Of a stretch of DNA of 64,000 nt, positions 37,631 through 46,917 are shown in pieces. The translations under genes and the position numbers were made by a program. Source of the DNA: CAJQLB01 sp905479065. GTDB lineage: Bacteria > Bacteroidota > Bacteroidia > Flavobacteriales > Flavobacteriaceae. Where the stretch lies: the NCBI GenBank assembly GCA_943846735.1, contig OX044364.1, positions 868,001-932,000 on the forward strand, written 5' to 3'. Under the pieces are notes generated by a model, which saw nothing but the letters and a program-made list of their open reading frames with translations, made no database searches and had not been told where the DNA came from. Positions within the stretch are counted from its first letter, which is position 1; each line of letters starts with the position of its first letter.

Positions 37631-39433
37631 ATGAACACAATTGATAAAGAACTTTTACGAGGTGGTCAATTTTTAGTAAAGGAATCAAAGTGTGAAGACA
37701 TCTTTACACCAGAAGATTTTTCAGAGGAACAACAAATGATGAAAGAAGCTGTCATGGAATTTAATGAGCGTGAAATTATTGCTCATCGAGACCGCTTTGA
37801 GAAAAAAGATTATGCCTTCACAGAAGCTTGTATGCGAAAAGCAGGTGATCTTGGCTTTTTAGGTGTTGCAGTACCTGAAGCTTACGGTGGTCTAGAAATG
37901 GGATTTGTCTCAACGATGTTAGTTTGTGATTATATATCGTCAGGAACTGGCTCTTTTAGTACCGCCTTTGGTGCTCACACCGGTATTGGAACAATGCCCA
38001 TCACCCTGTATGGAACCGATGAACAAAAACAAAAATACGTCCCTCAATTAGCAAGTGGTGAGTGGTTCGGTGCATATTGTTTAACAGAACCAGGTGCAGG
38101 CTCAGATGCCAACTCTGGTAAAACAACCGCATCACTTACAGAGGACGGAAAACATTTTAAAATTAATGGTCAAAAAATGTGGATCTCTAATGCTGGTTTT
38201 TGTAAGTTGTTTATTGTTTTTGCCAGAATTGAAAATGATAAAAATATCACAGGATTTATTGTTGAAAACGACACAAAAAATGGCATTACACTTGGAGAGG
38301 AAGAACATAAATTGGGAATTAGAGCGAGTTCTACACGACAAGTGTTTTTCAATGACACTATGGTACCAGTTGACAATATGCTAGCTGGACGAGGAGAAGG
38401 GTTCAAAATTGCAATGAACGCCTTGAATGTTGGCAGGATAAAACTTGCTGCAGCCTGCTTAGACTCACAGCGACGAATTTTAACAACAGCGGTACAGTAC
38501 GCCACTGAACGTAAACAATTTAAAACACCAATAGCTGACTTTGGTGCCATAAAATCAAAAATCGCCGAGATGGCCACGAATACTTATGCAGGAGAATCTG
38601 CTTCTTACAGAGCAGCAAAAAATATTGAAGATCGTATTGCTTTGAGAATTGAAGCTGGTAACACACATCAAGAAGCTGAATTGAAAGGTGTTGAAGAATA
38701 CGCAATTGAATGTTCAATTTTAAAGGTTGCTGTATCCGAAGATGTACAAAATTGTGCAGATGAAGGCATACAAATTTTTGGTGGTATGGGCTTTTCAGAA
38801 GACACACCAATGGAAGCGGCATGGAGGGATGCAAGAATTGCTAGGATTTATGAAGGCACAAATGAAATTAACCGAATGTTATCAGTAGGAATGTTAGTTA
38901 AAAAAGCGATGAAGGGACATGTAGATTTGCTTGGTCCAGCTATGTCTGTATCAGACGAACTAATGGGTATCCCATCTTTTGACACTCCTGATTATTCAAA
39001 ATTATTTTCTGAAGAGAAAGAAATGATTTCTAGATTAAAGAAAGTTTTTTTGATGGTCGCAGGCTCTGCCGTTCAAAAATTTGGACCTCAACTAGAACAA
39101 CATCAGCAGCTTTTAATGGCGGCCTCAAATATTTTAATTGAGATTTACATGGCCGAATCAACCTTATTAAGAACTGAAAAAAATGTTAAGCGATTTGGTG
39201 AAAAAGAGCAAGAGACACACATCCATATGGCGCAATTATATTTATTTAATGCTGTAGAAATTATAAAGAAAAACGGTATTGAAGGAATTGTTTCTTTTGC
39301 CGAGGGTGATGAACAACGAATGATGCTAATGGGATTAAAACGTTTTACAAAATACGTCAACTATCCAAATGTGGTTCATTTAAGAAATGCTATTGCTAGC
39401 AAAGTGACCACTGAAAATAAATATTGTTTTTAA
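37631..39433 (+). CDS. acyl-CoA dehydrogenase, long VLCAD/ACAD9-like type
   Basis: 600 residues, about 200 longer than short-chain enzymes. Core motifs are GWFGAYCLTEPGAGSDANSGKT (FAD/substrate loop, about 145-165), KMWISNAGFCKLFIVFA, and IARIYEGTNEINRM with the likely catalytic Glu. The C-terminal extension (about 430-600) is helical and resembles that of VLCAD-type proteins, which bind membranes. It introduces the trans-2 double bond in long-chain acyl-CoA and hands electrons to ETF. It is the last gene of the MarR operon and ends at a strong palindromic terminator. Confidence 0.93.
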   Translation: MNTIDKELLRGGQFLVKESKCEDIFTPEDFSEEQQMMKEAVMEFNEREIIAHRDRFEKKDYAFTEACMRKAGDLGFLGVAVPEAYGGLEMGFVSTMLVCDYISSGTGSFSTAFGAHTGIGTMPITLYGTDEQKQKYVPQLASGEWFGAYCLTEPGAGSDANSGKTTASLTEDGKHFKINGQKMWISNAGFCKLFIVFARIENDKNITGFIVENDTKNGITLGEEEHKLGIRASSTRQVFFNDTMVPVDNMLAGRGEGFKIAMNALNVGRIKLAAACLDSQRRILTTAVQYATERKQFKTPIADFGAIKSKIAEMATNTYAGESASYRAAKNIEDRIALRIEAGNTHQEAELKGVEEYAIECSILKVAVSEDVQNCADEGIQIFGGMGFSEDTPMEAAWRDARIARIYEGTNEINRMLSVGMLVKKAMKGHVDLLGPAMSVSDELMGIPSFDTPDYSKLFSEEKEMISRLKKVFLMVAGSAVQKFGPQLEQHQQLLMAASNILIEIYMAESTLLRTEKNVKRFGEKEQETHIHMAQLYLFNAVEIIKKNGIEGIVSFAEGDEQRMMLMGLKRFTKYVNYPNVVHLRNAIASKVTTENKYCF

Positions 39434-39452
39434 TCTTTATTACTTCAAGTTA

Positions 39453-39490
39453 TTAAAAAGCCAATTTTGAATTCAAAATTGGCTTTTTAA
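39453..39490. terminator. intrinsic terminator after beta-oxidation operon
   Basis: A perfect 38-bp palindrome with half TTAAAAAGCCAATTTTGAA. The hairpin with flanking A and T runs lies 20 bases after the acyl-CoA dehydrogenase stop and ends the operon. Confidence 0.88.
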
Positions 39491-39519
39491 ATTTATTATC
39501 TTTACGTAAAATTAGGACC

Positions 39520-40383
39520 TTGAAACACCTTTTAACTTACCTCATATTTCTTTGCTCGTTTGTCTTGTTCTCTCAGTCAAATACAGAAATATTCATGTTT
39601 GATTTAAAATTAGCTCAAGATAACATAGAAGTGTCAAACATGATTAACATTTCAAACAATGACGGCTATGACAATCAACCATTTTTTGAAAATGATACCA
39701 TTATTTACTACTCTAGTAATCGTAATGGTCAAACTGATATTTTGAAATATAATCGTTTTAATGATTCAAAACAATTCATTAATAATTCAGATGGAAGCGA
39801 ATATTCTCCACAAAAAATTCCAAAAAGCAACAAATTATCTGCCATTCGCCTTGACACAGATGGAGCACAAAATTTTTATACGTTTGATCTAAACGACGGT
39901 CAAGCTTATCGTATAAAAACTAATTTAATCATTGCCTATTACACATGGCTTGACAATGAAACAATTGTGTCGGCAGTCATAGAGGGTGATGCTTTAAATC
40001 TATTCACTATAAACACTAAAAATGGTAAATCACAAAAATTAGAAAACCGTGTTGGGCGCTCATTTCAAAAGATTCCAAAAACAAACTTGATAAGTTTTAT
40101 TTCAAAAGAAGACGAGAAAGACTGGAAAATAAAAACTTTCAATCCCATAAATGGACATGCCCAAATTATTACAAGTACTTTGAATAATCAAGAAGATATT
40201 TACTGGTTAACAACGAATACAATCATAACTAGTAAAAATAGTGTTTTATATAAATACACTTTAGGAAAGAGCTCAGAGTGGGAACAAGTTACAGACTTAA
40301 AATCACGTGGACTATTAAACATCACAAGAATGAGATCCAACACAAAAAACACTAAGTTATTAATCGTTGCAGAACAACAATAA
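39520..40383 (+). CDS. exported beta-propeller (PD40/TolB-like) protein, TTG start
   Basis: 287 residues, initiated at TTG 39520; there is no upstream ATG, and the TTG is needed to give the signal peptide LLTYLIFLCSFVLFSQ. Repeats of the WD40-like PD40 kind are visible (SNNDGYDNQPFFENDTIIYYSSNRNGQTDILKYN; SDGSEYSPQKIPKSNKLSAIRLDTDG). Such domains form a beta-propeller that binds other proteins or glycans; no catalytic motif is seen. A -7-like box TATCTTTA lies just upstream at about 39498-39505. Confidence 0.75.
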   Translation: MKHLLTYLIFLCSFVLFSQSNTEIFMFDLKLAQDNIEVSNMINISNNDGYDNQPFFENDTIIYYSSNRNGQTDILKYNRFNDSKQFINNSDGSEYSPQKIPKSNKLSAIRLDTDGAQNFYTFDLNDGQAYRIKTNLIIAYYTWLDNETIVSAVIEGDALNLFTINTKNGKSQKLENRVGRSFQKIPKTNLISFISKEDEKDWKIKTFNPINGHAQIITSTLNNQEDIYWLTTNTIITSKNSVLYKYTLGKSSEWEQVTDLKSRGLLNITRMRSNTKNTKLLIVAEQQ

Positions 40384-40480
40384 ACCATGTTCAATGGAAT
40401 CTATGACATAATAATGAGACTAAATTACAAACAACATTATCTATAATCACAAAAAAAATAAGACGATTTAACATTACATT

Positions 40481-41140
40481 ATGCAAAGACAATTACCCAA
40501 GTATTTCTCTGTTGCAACAGCCTTTATGCTCATAGTGAGTTTCTCCTGTGCTAAAGACGACGGCGTTGACAACAATTCTGGTGGAGGTGGTAGTCTTCTA
40601 ATTCCAAATGGATGCGACAATGTGGGATATCCAAATTGGTCTGTTTCACCACACCTGCTTCCTTACCCCGTTGGTCAATCTTATGCCATAGGTTTGAGCC
40701 ATTGTGGAGGTGCACAACATGCCGCTGGTCTTCCCGATCAATTTGCCATTGATATTGTTATGGATATAGGCACTTTAGTAACAGCATCTCGAAAAGGAAT
40801 TATTGTCTTTGTGGAAGATTCTGGAGGTGATTTTGAGCCTTTAAATAATGTGGTTGTTTTAAGAGATGAGGATGGTTATTTCTTACAATACCAGCATCTT
40901 ACCCAAAATGGCGCACTTGTTGAACAGGGACAGATCGTCTATGCAGGAGATCCAATTGGGTATAGCGGGGCGTCAGGTAATGCAAGATATCCACATTTAC
41001 ATTTTATTGCAACCAATTGGGATTATAACAGGCCTTATGGGTCTTATCCCTATCAATCCTTACCCATTACATTTAGTAATACACGTGCAAATCCAAAAAG
41101 TTTAATCCAAAATGAAGTTTATGAAGCGCTACCTTATTAA
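40481..41140 (+). CDS. M23 family peptidase lipoprotein
   Basis: 219 residues with lipobox FSC (Cys23) after a signal helix, then a Gly/Asn-rich linker. The LytM-type domain shows the first zinc pair in HAAGLPDQFAIDIVMDIGTLVTASRKG, the canonical QYQHLTQNG, the GQIVYAGDPIGYSGASGNAR strand and the final zinc His in YPHLHFIA. It probably cleaves peptide cross-links in peptidoglycan, or another glycine-rich peptide bond, from an outer- or inner-membrane anchor. The His/Asp spacing in the first motif is longer than in LytM, so activity deserves a test. Confidence 0.88.
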   Translation: MQRQLPKYFSVATAFMLIVSFSCAKDDGVDNNSGGGGSLLIPNGCDNVGYPNWSVSPHLLPYPVGQSYAIGLSHCGGAQHAAGLPDQFAIDIVMDIGTLVTASRKGIIVFVEDSGGDFEPLNNVVVLRDEDGYFLQYQHLTQNGALVEQGQIVYAGDPIGYSGASGNARYPHLHFIATNWDYNRPYGSYPYQSLPITFSNTRANPKSLIQNEVYEALPY

Positions 41141-41147
41141 CAGCACT

Positions 41148-42485
41148 ATGACAACAAAGAAAATAATACTAGTGAATTTATTTTTAGTTTTATCATTACT
41201 TGTAACTGCCCAAACAGACCAGATGATGTACAACATCATTGATGCCGTCTCTGAGAAACGTATTCAACAAGACGTTCAAACTTTAACTGATTTTGGTACA
41301 CGGCATACACTCAGTGATACGATTTCCGCCACACGAGGTATTGGAGCAGCTCGACGATGGATAAAAACTGAATTTGAAAAAATAAGTGACCAGTGCAATA
41401 AGTGCTTGGATGTTTTTTATCAAAAAGATTTTGTTGAAAAAGGTGATAACCCTCGAATAGTTCATGATGTTAATATTGTCAATGTTTTGGCAATTCAAAA
41501 AGGAACAAAATTTCCAAATCGCTACATCGTTATGAGTGGAGATATTGATTCACGAGTCTCAGATCCCAATGATTTCACATCAGACTCACCAGGGGCAAAC
41601 GATAATGCCTCAGGAATGGCCGGAACCATTGAAGCTGCGCGAGTATTGAGTAACTATACCTTTGATAATAGTATTATTTATGTTGGATTATCAGGAGAGG
41701 AACAAGGACTTTATGGAGGCAAAGGATTAGCTGAATTTGCTAAACAAAATAAATGGCAGATAATTGGGATTATGAATAATGATATGATTGGAAACATAAA
41801 AGGTATTGACGGAGTCATTGATAATAGAACTTTTAGAATTTTCTCAGAACCTGTACCACCCACAGAAACACAAAAAGAAAGACAAATGAGACGCTTTTAT
41901 GGTGGTGAAGTTGATGGTGTTTCAAGACAATTAGCACGTTACATCCATAAAAATGTAAAATTATATATGCCAGAAATGAATCCTCTAATGGTTTATCGTC
42001 TCGATCGGTTTGGACGTGGTGGACACCACAGACCATTCAATGATGCTGGTTATGCAGGAGTTAGAATTATGGAAGCACACGAAAATTACACGCAGCAACA
42101 CCAAGATCTACGTGTTGAAAATGGCATTGGCTATGGCGATACGTTTGAGCATGTGAATTTTGCTTACGCAAAAAAACTAACAGCTGTTAACGCAATCAAT
42201 TTAGCCAGCTTAGCGAGTGCTCCACCGGCACCAAAAAATATAAAAATTGGAGGTATTGTTGAACCATCCGTAAAGTTAAAGTGGGATAAAGCTAAAGATG
42301 CTGTTGGCTATAAAATCTACTGGAGAGACACAACATCACCGACTTGGGATTACAGTCGGTATGTTGGTGACATTTCAGAATTTTTACTCAAAGGTATTGT
42401 TATAGATAATTTTTTCTTTGGAGTTGCTTCAGTCGGAAAAGACGGCCATGAGAGTTTGATTATATTTCCAAATAAAACATTTTAA
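41148..42485 (+). CDS. M28 family zinc peptidase with C-terminal fibronectin-like domain
   Basis: I start at the ATG at 41148, which gives a clean signal peptide (KKIILVNLFLVLSLLVTAQ) and 445 residues; ATGs at 41112 and 41121 would overlap the M23 gene and add a basic stretch. M28 motifs: VMSGDIDSRVSD, SPGANDNASGMAG, LSGEEQGLYGGKGLAE, IMNNDMIGN and the late His region EAHENYTQQHQDLRVENG. The usual first HxD is replaced by the GDIDS form seen in some M28 groups. A fibronectin-III-like domain ends the protein (about 355-445; APKNIKIGGIVEPSVKLKWDKAKDAVGYKIYWRD). The TAATG overlap couples it to the M1 gene. Confidence 0.85.
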   Translation: MTTKKIILVNLFLVLSLLVTAQTDQMMYNIIDAVSEKRIQQDVQTLTDFGTRHTLSDTISATRGIGAARRWIKTEFEKISDQCNKCLDVFYQKDFVEKGDNPRIVHDVNIVNVLAIQKGTKFPNRYIVMSGDIDSRVSDPNDFTSDSPGANDNASGMAGTIEAARVLSNYTFDNSIIYVGLSGEEQGLYGGKGLAEFAKQNKWQIIGIMNNDMIGNIKGIDGVIDNRTFRIFSEPVPPTETQKERQMRRFYGGEVDGVSRQLARYIHKNVKLYMPEMNPLMVYRLDRFGRGGHHRPFNDAGYAGVRIMEAHENYTQQHQDLRVENGIGYGDTFEHVNFAYAKKLTAVNAINLASLASAPPAPKNIKIGGIVEPSVKLKWDKAKDAVGYKIYWRDTTSPTWDYSRYVGDISEFLLKGIVIDNFFFGVASVGKDGHESLIIFPNKTF

Positions 42486-44149
42486 TGATAGCACAAAGCA
42501 TGAAAAAAAACATCTTTTTGATTTTAATTTTTTTTTTAAAGCCTGATTCTTCAGCGATATTAGCACAAGGGCTACTTCAAAATAAAACGCTTTTTACAAA
42601 ACAAGATACCCTAAGAGGCTCCATCACTGAGGAACGTGCTTGGTGGGATCTCAATCATTACCATCTCGATATTAAGGTTGATCCCGAAAAAAAATATATC
42701 TCAGGACATAACACTATTCAGTATACCGTTTTGAAAAGTCATTCCATAATACAAATTGACTTGCAAGCGCCATTAGTTATTACAAAAGTAACTCAAGATA
42801 GTATCATATTACCAGTGGAGAGTGTCGGGAGTGCTCATTTTATATCCCTTGCTGAAACTCAAAACGTGGGAGATATTAATTATCTAAAAGTACACTATGA
42901 GGGTCATCCACAGGAAGCAAAAAATGCCCCTTGGGATGGTGGAGTTTCATGGAAAAAAGACCCCAATGGTAATCATTTTATTGCCACCTCTTGTCAAGGC
43001 ATAGGGGCGAGTATTTGGTGGCCAAATAAGGATCATATGTACGATGAAGTTGATAGTATGCATATTAGTGTAAATATTCCAAAAAATCTAACAAATATTT
43101 CAAATGGAAGACTACTCGACTTAGAACAGCATAATGACGACACAGTAACCTCTCATTGGTTTGTGAGCAACCCTATAAATAACTACGGTGTCAATATAAA
43201 TATTGGAGACTATGCTCACTTTTCTGAAGTTTTTAATGGAGAAAAAGGAGCATTAGACTTAGACTATTATGTATTAAAAGACAACTTAAAAAAGGCCAAA
43301 TTACATTTTAAGGACGCTCCAAAAATGATGAGTGCGTTTGAGTTTTGGTTAGGACCTTATCCTTTTTATGAAGATGGTTTTAAATTAGTAGAAGTACCAT
43401 ATTTAGGTATGGAACATCAAAGTTCTATTACTTATGGCAATCAATATTTAAAGGGATATCTTGGAAATGATTTATCAAAAACTGGATGGGGTTTAAAATT
43501 TGATTTTATAATAATACACGAAGCAGGGCACGAGTGGTTTGCAAATAATATCACCTATCGAGATATCGCTGATATGTGGATTCATGAAGGGTTTACTGCC
43601 TATATTGAAAGTTTGTATTTAGAATATCATTTTGGCAAAAAAGCAGGTAATGAATACGCTGTAGGAAAAGGTCAAGTTATTCGAAATGATAAGCCTATTA
43701 TTGGTCATTATAACGTAAATAACGAGGGTTCAAGCGACATGTATAACAAAGGAGCTTTTATGCTGCATACCTTGAGGCAACTTATTGGTAATGATGAAAA
43801 ATGGCGCAACATCTTACGTGGTCTAAACACAACATTTTACCATCAAACGGTAACAACCAAAGAGATTGAAGAATACTTAAGTAAGACGTCTCAAATAAAC
43901 CTAACTGCATTCTTTAATCAATATCTTCGGGATGTTCGAATACCGACAATTGAATACAAACTACATAATGATAACGTCACCTATCGATACACTAACATTG
44001 TCAATAATTTTGACATGCCTGTCAAGTTAAAATTAAAAGAAGGGTACCAATGGATATATCCCAAAGCTGAATGGCAGGACTTGGATCTAAAAGAAACCTC
44101 TTTTACCATTGATGAAAACTTCTTAATAAAGTCTGTCAGAGTTAATTAA
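42485..44149 (+). CDS. M1 family zinc metallopeptidase (aminopeptidase N-like)
   Basis: 554 residues; start ATG at 42485, or the second ATG at 42500. An N-terminal signal is followed by the beta-sheet domain (WWDLNHYHLDIKVDPEKKYISGHNTIQY) and a catalytic domain with HEAGHEWFANN (zinc His pair and catalytic Glu) and the third ligand Glu in WIHEGFTAYIES. The exopeptidase GxMEN motif is present in variant form, YLGMEHQS. It removes N-terminal residues from peptides, probably in the periplasm or on the cell surface. It ends the M28-M1 pair. Confidence 0.9.
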   Translation: MIAQSMKKNIFLILIFFLKPDSSAILAQGLLQNKTLFTKQDTLRGSITEERAWWDLNHYHLDIKVDPEKKYISGHNTIQYTVLKSHSIIQIDLQAPLVITKVTQDSIILPVESVGSAHFISLAETQNVGDINYLKVHYEGHPQEAKNAPWDGGVSWKKDPNGNHFIATSCQGIGASIWWPNKDHMYDEVDSMHISVNIPKNLTNISNGRLLDLEQHNDDTVTSHWFVSNPINNYGVNINIGDYAHFSEVFNGEKGALDLDYYVLKDNLKKAKLHFKDAPKMMSAFEFWLGPYPFYEDGFKLVEVPYLGMEHQSSITYGNQYLKGYLGNDLSKTGWGLKFDFIIIHEAGHEWFANNITYRDIADMWIHEGFTAYIESLYLEYHFGKKAGNEYAVGKGQVIRNDKPIIGHYNVNNEGSSDMYNKGAFMLHTLRQLIGNDEKWRNILRGLNTTFYHQTVTTKEIEEYLSKTSQINLTAFFNQYLRDVRIPTIEYKLHNDNVTYRYTNIVNNFDMPVKLKLKEGYQWIYPKAEWQDLDLKETSFTIDENFLIKSVRVN

Positions 44150-44206
44150 ATACACGAAACTAAAAATTAATGATCTTGATTGGAGCTATATTTCACCTGA
44201 TGATGT

Positions 44207-45673
44207 TTACAGGTCATTTATAAAACTACCATACGGATCCTTAAATTGAATGCCTTCAGTGAACCGGTATTTACTTAATTGCTTAAACTCAACTAACGCC
44301 CATAATATAAATTCTTTCACAAAATAACTTTCAGTTGCAACTAAATTGGGCTGATACTGGCCTATCAAATCATCTAACGGCACAATTGCATCTAATTTCG
44401 CCTTATACTCCTTATCTCTTAATTCATCCAACAACTCAAATCCTTCTTTTTGATTAAAAACCCAAGAAATCAAATCATCATATGGACTTTCCTCACTTTG
44501 TTTTTGAAGCTTTTCAATTTTAGGAAAGAATTCTACAAATAAGTGTTTGATTGCCTCTCCTATTAAATTTTGCGCCACCTGTGAAGCGCCTTCCTGCTCT
44601 CCTTCATAAACCAATTCTATTTTACCCGTAATAGCAGGAATTACTCCCATGAAATCACTGAGCCTAACCACTGTCTTATCCTCATTATTTAATAGGGACC
44701 GACGTTCGGCAGTACTTACTAAATTCTCGTAAGCAGAAATACTCAAACGTGCACTAATACCACTCTTAGCATCCACATATTCACTCTCTCTAGCCTCAAA
44801 GACAATTTGCTCTAATAAATCTTTTGCCAAATCTGGGACTGCAATGTTATCTTTTTGCTTTTTTAAAATATTTGCTTCTTGATGGGTTATGGTACGAGCT
44901 GTTTCAATATCTAAGGGATAGTGTGTTAGTATTTGAGAACCAATTCTGTCTTTTAATGGCGTCACAATACTTCCTCTGTTGGTATAATCTTCTGGATTTG
45001 CCGTAAACACAAATTGAATATCCAAGGGTAATCGTAATTTAAATCCTCTGATCTGAATATCCCCTTCTTGTAAAATATTAAACAAAGCCACTTGAATCCT
45101 AGCTTGTAAATCTGGTAATTCATTTATCACAAAAATACATCTGTTAGCTCGAGGAATCATTCCATAATGAATGACACGGTCATCAGCATAACTCAATTTT
45201 AAATTGGCTGCTTTAATCGGGTCAACATCTCCAATAATATCGGCCACTGTCACATCTGGGGTTGCGAGTTTTTCAGAAAAACGATCATTTCTATGCAGCC
45301 ACTCTATAGCAGTGCCGTCTTTATCTTTTTTAATTAATTCAATTGCATATCTTGAAATTGGATGTAATGGATCGTCATTAATTTCTGAGCCTTTAACCAC
45401 TGGTACATATTCATCTAATAAATTTAGCATTAACCTAGCCAAACGGGTTTTGGCTTGACCTCTAAGACCAAGAAGGTTGATGTTATGTCTCGATAAAATT
45501 GCTCTTTCCAATTCAGGTATAACAGTATCGCCGTATCCATGGACTCCATGAAACACATTTTCTTTGTTCATCATTTTTTTTAAAAGATTATCTCGTAATT
45601 CATCTTTTATTGATTTTGACTGATATCCTATCTCTTTTAGAGCTCCTAAAGTTGTAATTGTCGTTGTTTTCAT
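44207..45673 (-). CDS. MoxR/magnesium-chelatase-like AAA+ ATPase
   Basis: 488 residues. Walker A is GLRGQAKTRLARLML (about 68-82), the Walker B position reads CIFVINELPDL, in which Asn replaces the usual first Asp next to the Glu; sensor 1 is FTANPEDYTNRGSIVTPLKDRIG. These resemble ChlI-type ATPases, but there is no bacteriochlorophyll pathway here; with the VWA protein upstream it forms a MoxR-VWA type chaperone pair. The genes are two bases apart with the VWA gene first. Such pairs insert cofactors or remodel protein complexes; the client is unknown. Confidence 0.85.
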   Translation of the reverse strand: MKTTTITTLGALKEIGYQSKSIKDELRDNLLKKMMNKENVFHGVHGYGDTVIPELERAILSRHNINLLGLRGQAKTRLARLMLNLLDEYVPVVKGSEINDDPLHPISRYAIELIKKDKDGTAIEWLHRNDRFSEKLATPDVTVADIIGDVDPIKAANLKLSYADDRVIHYGMIPRANRCIFVINELPDLQARIQVALFNILQEGDIQIRGFKLRLPLDIQFVFTANPEDYTNRGSIVTPLKDRIGSQILTHYPLDIETARTITHQEANILKKQKDNIAVPDLAKDLLEQIVFEARESEYVDAKSGISARLSISAYENLVSTAERRSLLNNEDKTVVRLSDFMGVIPAITGKIELVYEGEQEGASQVAQNLIGEAIKHLFVEFFPKIEKLQKQSEESPYDDLISWVFNQKEGFELLDELRDKEYKAKLDAIVPLDDLIGQYQPNLVATESYFVKEFILWALVEFKQLSKYRFTEGIQFKDPYGSFINDL

Positions 45674-45675
45674 AG

Positions 45676-46800
45676 TTAACCTTTAATTCTTTTTTTTCTA
45701 TTTGTCTCATAATCTTCAAAAATCATTTCTCCCAGTCCTTTGATTCCAGTGTAAAATGCCTTACCCCTATTGGCTTTGGTAAATTCTTCTACAAAACGCA
45801 TTAAATATTGATCTTTAGCTATCATGAAAGTTGTGATAGGCATATGTAATTTTCGAGCCTGTTGAGCCATAGCATAGCACTTATTTGTGATATGTGGGTT
45901 GAGACCATTACTGTCTTTGTAATAACGTCCATCCGGTAACCGTAAACAACTTGGTTTTCCGTCAGTAATCATAAATATTTGCTTATTAGTGTTTCGCTTA
46001 CGTCTAAGTAAATCTAACGCTAATTGGAGCCCTGCTACTGTATTTGTATGATATGGACCTACATTGAGATATGGTAAATCTTTTATTTTAATTGTCCAAG
46101 CATCATTACCAAAAACCAATATATCTAGAGAGTCTTTTGGATAGCGGGTTGTTATTAATTCTGCTAATGCCATAGCAACTTTTTTTGCTGGTGTAATACG
46201 GTCTTCACCATACAAAATCATACTGTGACTTATATCGATCATAAGCACAGTACTCATTTGAGATTTGTGTTGTGTTTCCTCAACAACCAAATCATCTTCA
46301 GTTAACTGAAAATCAATTAGGCCGTTATTAATTTGTGAATTTCTAATGCTTTCGGTCATCGCTACCTTATCAAAAGCATCTCCGAATTGATAGGGTCTGT
46401 AGTCTCCGCTGTGCTCATCGCCTTTGCCTAACCCATTACTTTTATGATTACCAAAACCCTTTCGCTTAATATTCCCAAAAATTTGATTTAATGCTTGTTG
46501 TCTTATGGCACGCTCAGTTTTGGCTGTTATGGTATTTCCTTTTTTACCATTTGGAAGAAGTGTTTCCTGAATAAATCCTTTTTCTTTAAGATCTTCAATA
46601 AAGTCATCAATTGTATAGTCGGGGGTTGTCAATTGGTATTCGACGTCTAATTGACGTAACCAATCAATAGCCTCATCAAAATCACCTGAGGTATGAGTGA
46701 TAAGTTCTTTAAAAATATCGAATAATTTATCGAAGGGAGACTGATGGGGTGTTTCGTAATTTTTAAATACAAATCCCTTTTGAAGGACCTTTTTTTTCAT
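45676..46800 (-). CDS. VWA domain protein (partner of the AAA+ ATPase)
   Basis: 374 residues. The C-terminal von Willebrand A domain (about 185-370) has an intact MIDAS: MIDISHSMILYGEDRITPAKK (DxSxS), the Thr region and MITDGKPSCLRLPDG (Asp). The N-terminal half is charged with an FDEAIDWLRQLDVEYQLT segment and a Gly-rich linker (GFGNHKSNGLGKGDEHSG). It resembles ChlD/CoxE-like adaptors that bring substrates to MoxR AAA+ ATPases. Cytoplasmic; no signal peptide. The gene is the first of the two-gene minus-strand operon. Confidence 0.88.
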   Translation of the reverse strand: MKKKVLQKGFVFKNYETPHQSPFDKLFDIFKELITHTSGDFDEAIDWLRQLDVEYQLTTPDYTIDDFIEDLKEKGFIQETLLPNGKKGNTITAKTERAIRQQALNQIFGNIKRKGFGNHKSNGLGKGDEHSGDYRPYQFGDAFDKVAMTESIRNSQINNGLIDFQLTEDDLVVEETQHKSQMSTVLMIDISHSMILYGEDRITPAKKVAMALAELITTRYPKDSLDILVFGNDAWTIKIKDLPYLNVGPYHTNTVAGLQLALDLLRRKRNTNKQIFMITDGKPSCLRLPDGRYYKDSNGLNPHITNKCYAMAQQARKLHMPITTFMIAKDQYLMRFVEEFTKANRGKAFYTGIKGLGEMIFEDYETNRKKRIKG

Positions 46801-46917
46801 AGCATTATAAAAATACTACTTTTTTTAAAGTGAATTTCGTGCATTAACATCGAATTAAGAAATTTCTTAGACCTTTTCGCTAACTTTAAAGCTTTGGTAT
46901 AAACAATATTTAATACA

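Noticed and set aside
38170..38577. 135-codon minus-strand ORF within the acyl-CoA dehydrogenase gene
   Set aside because: Lies opposite the conserved catalytic core and shows no recognisable protein features.
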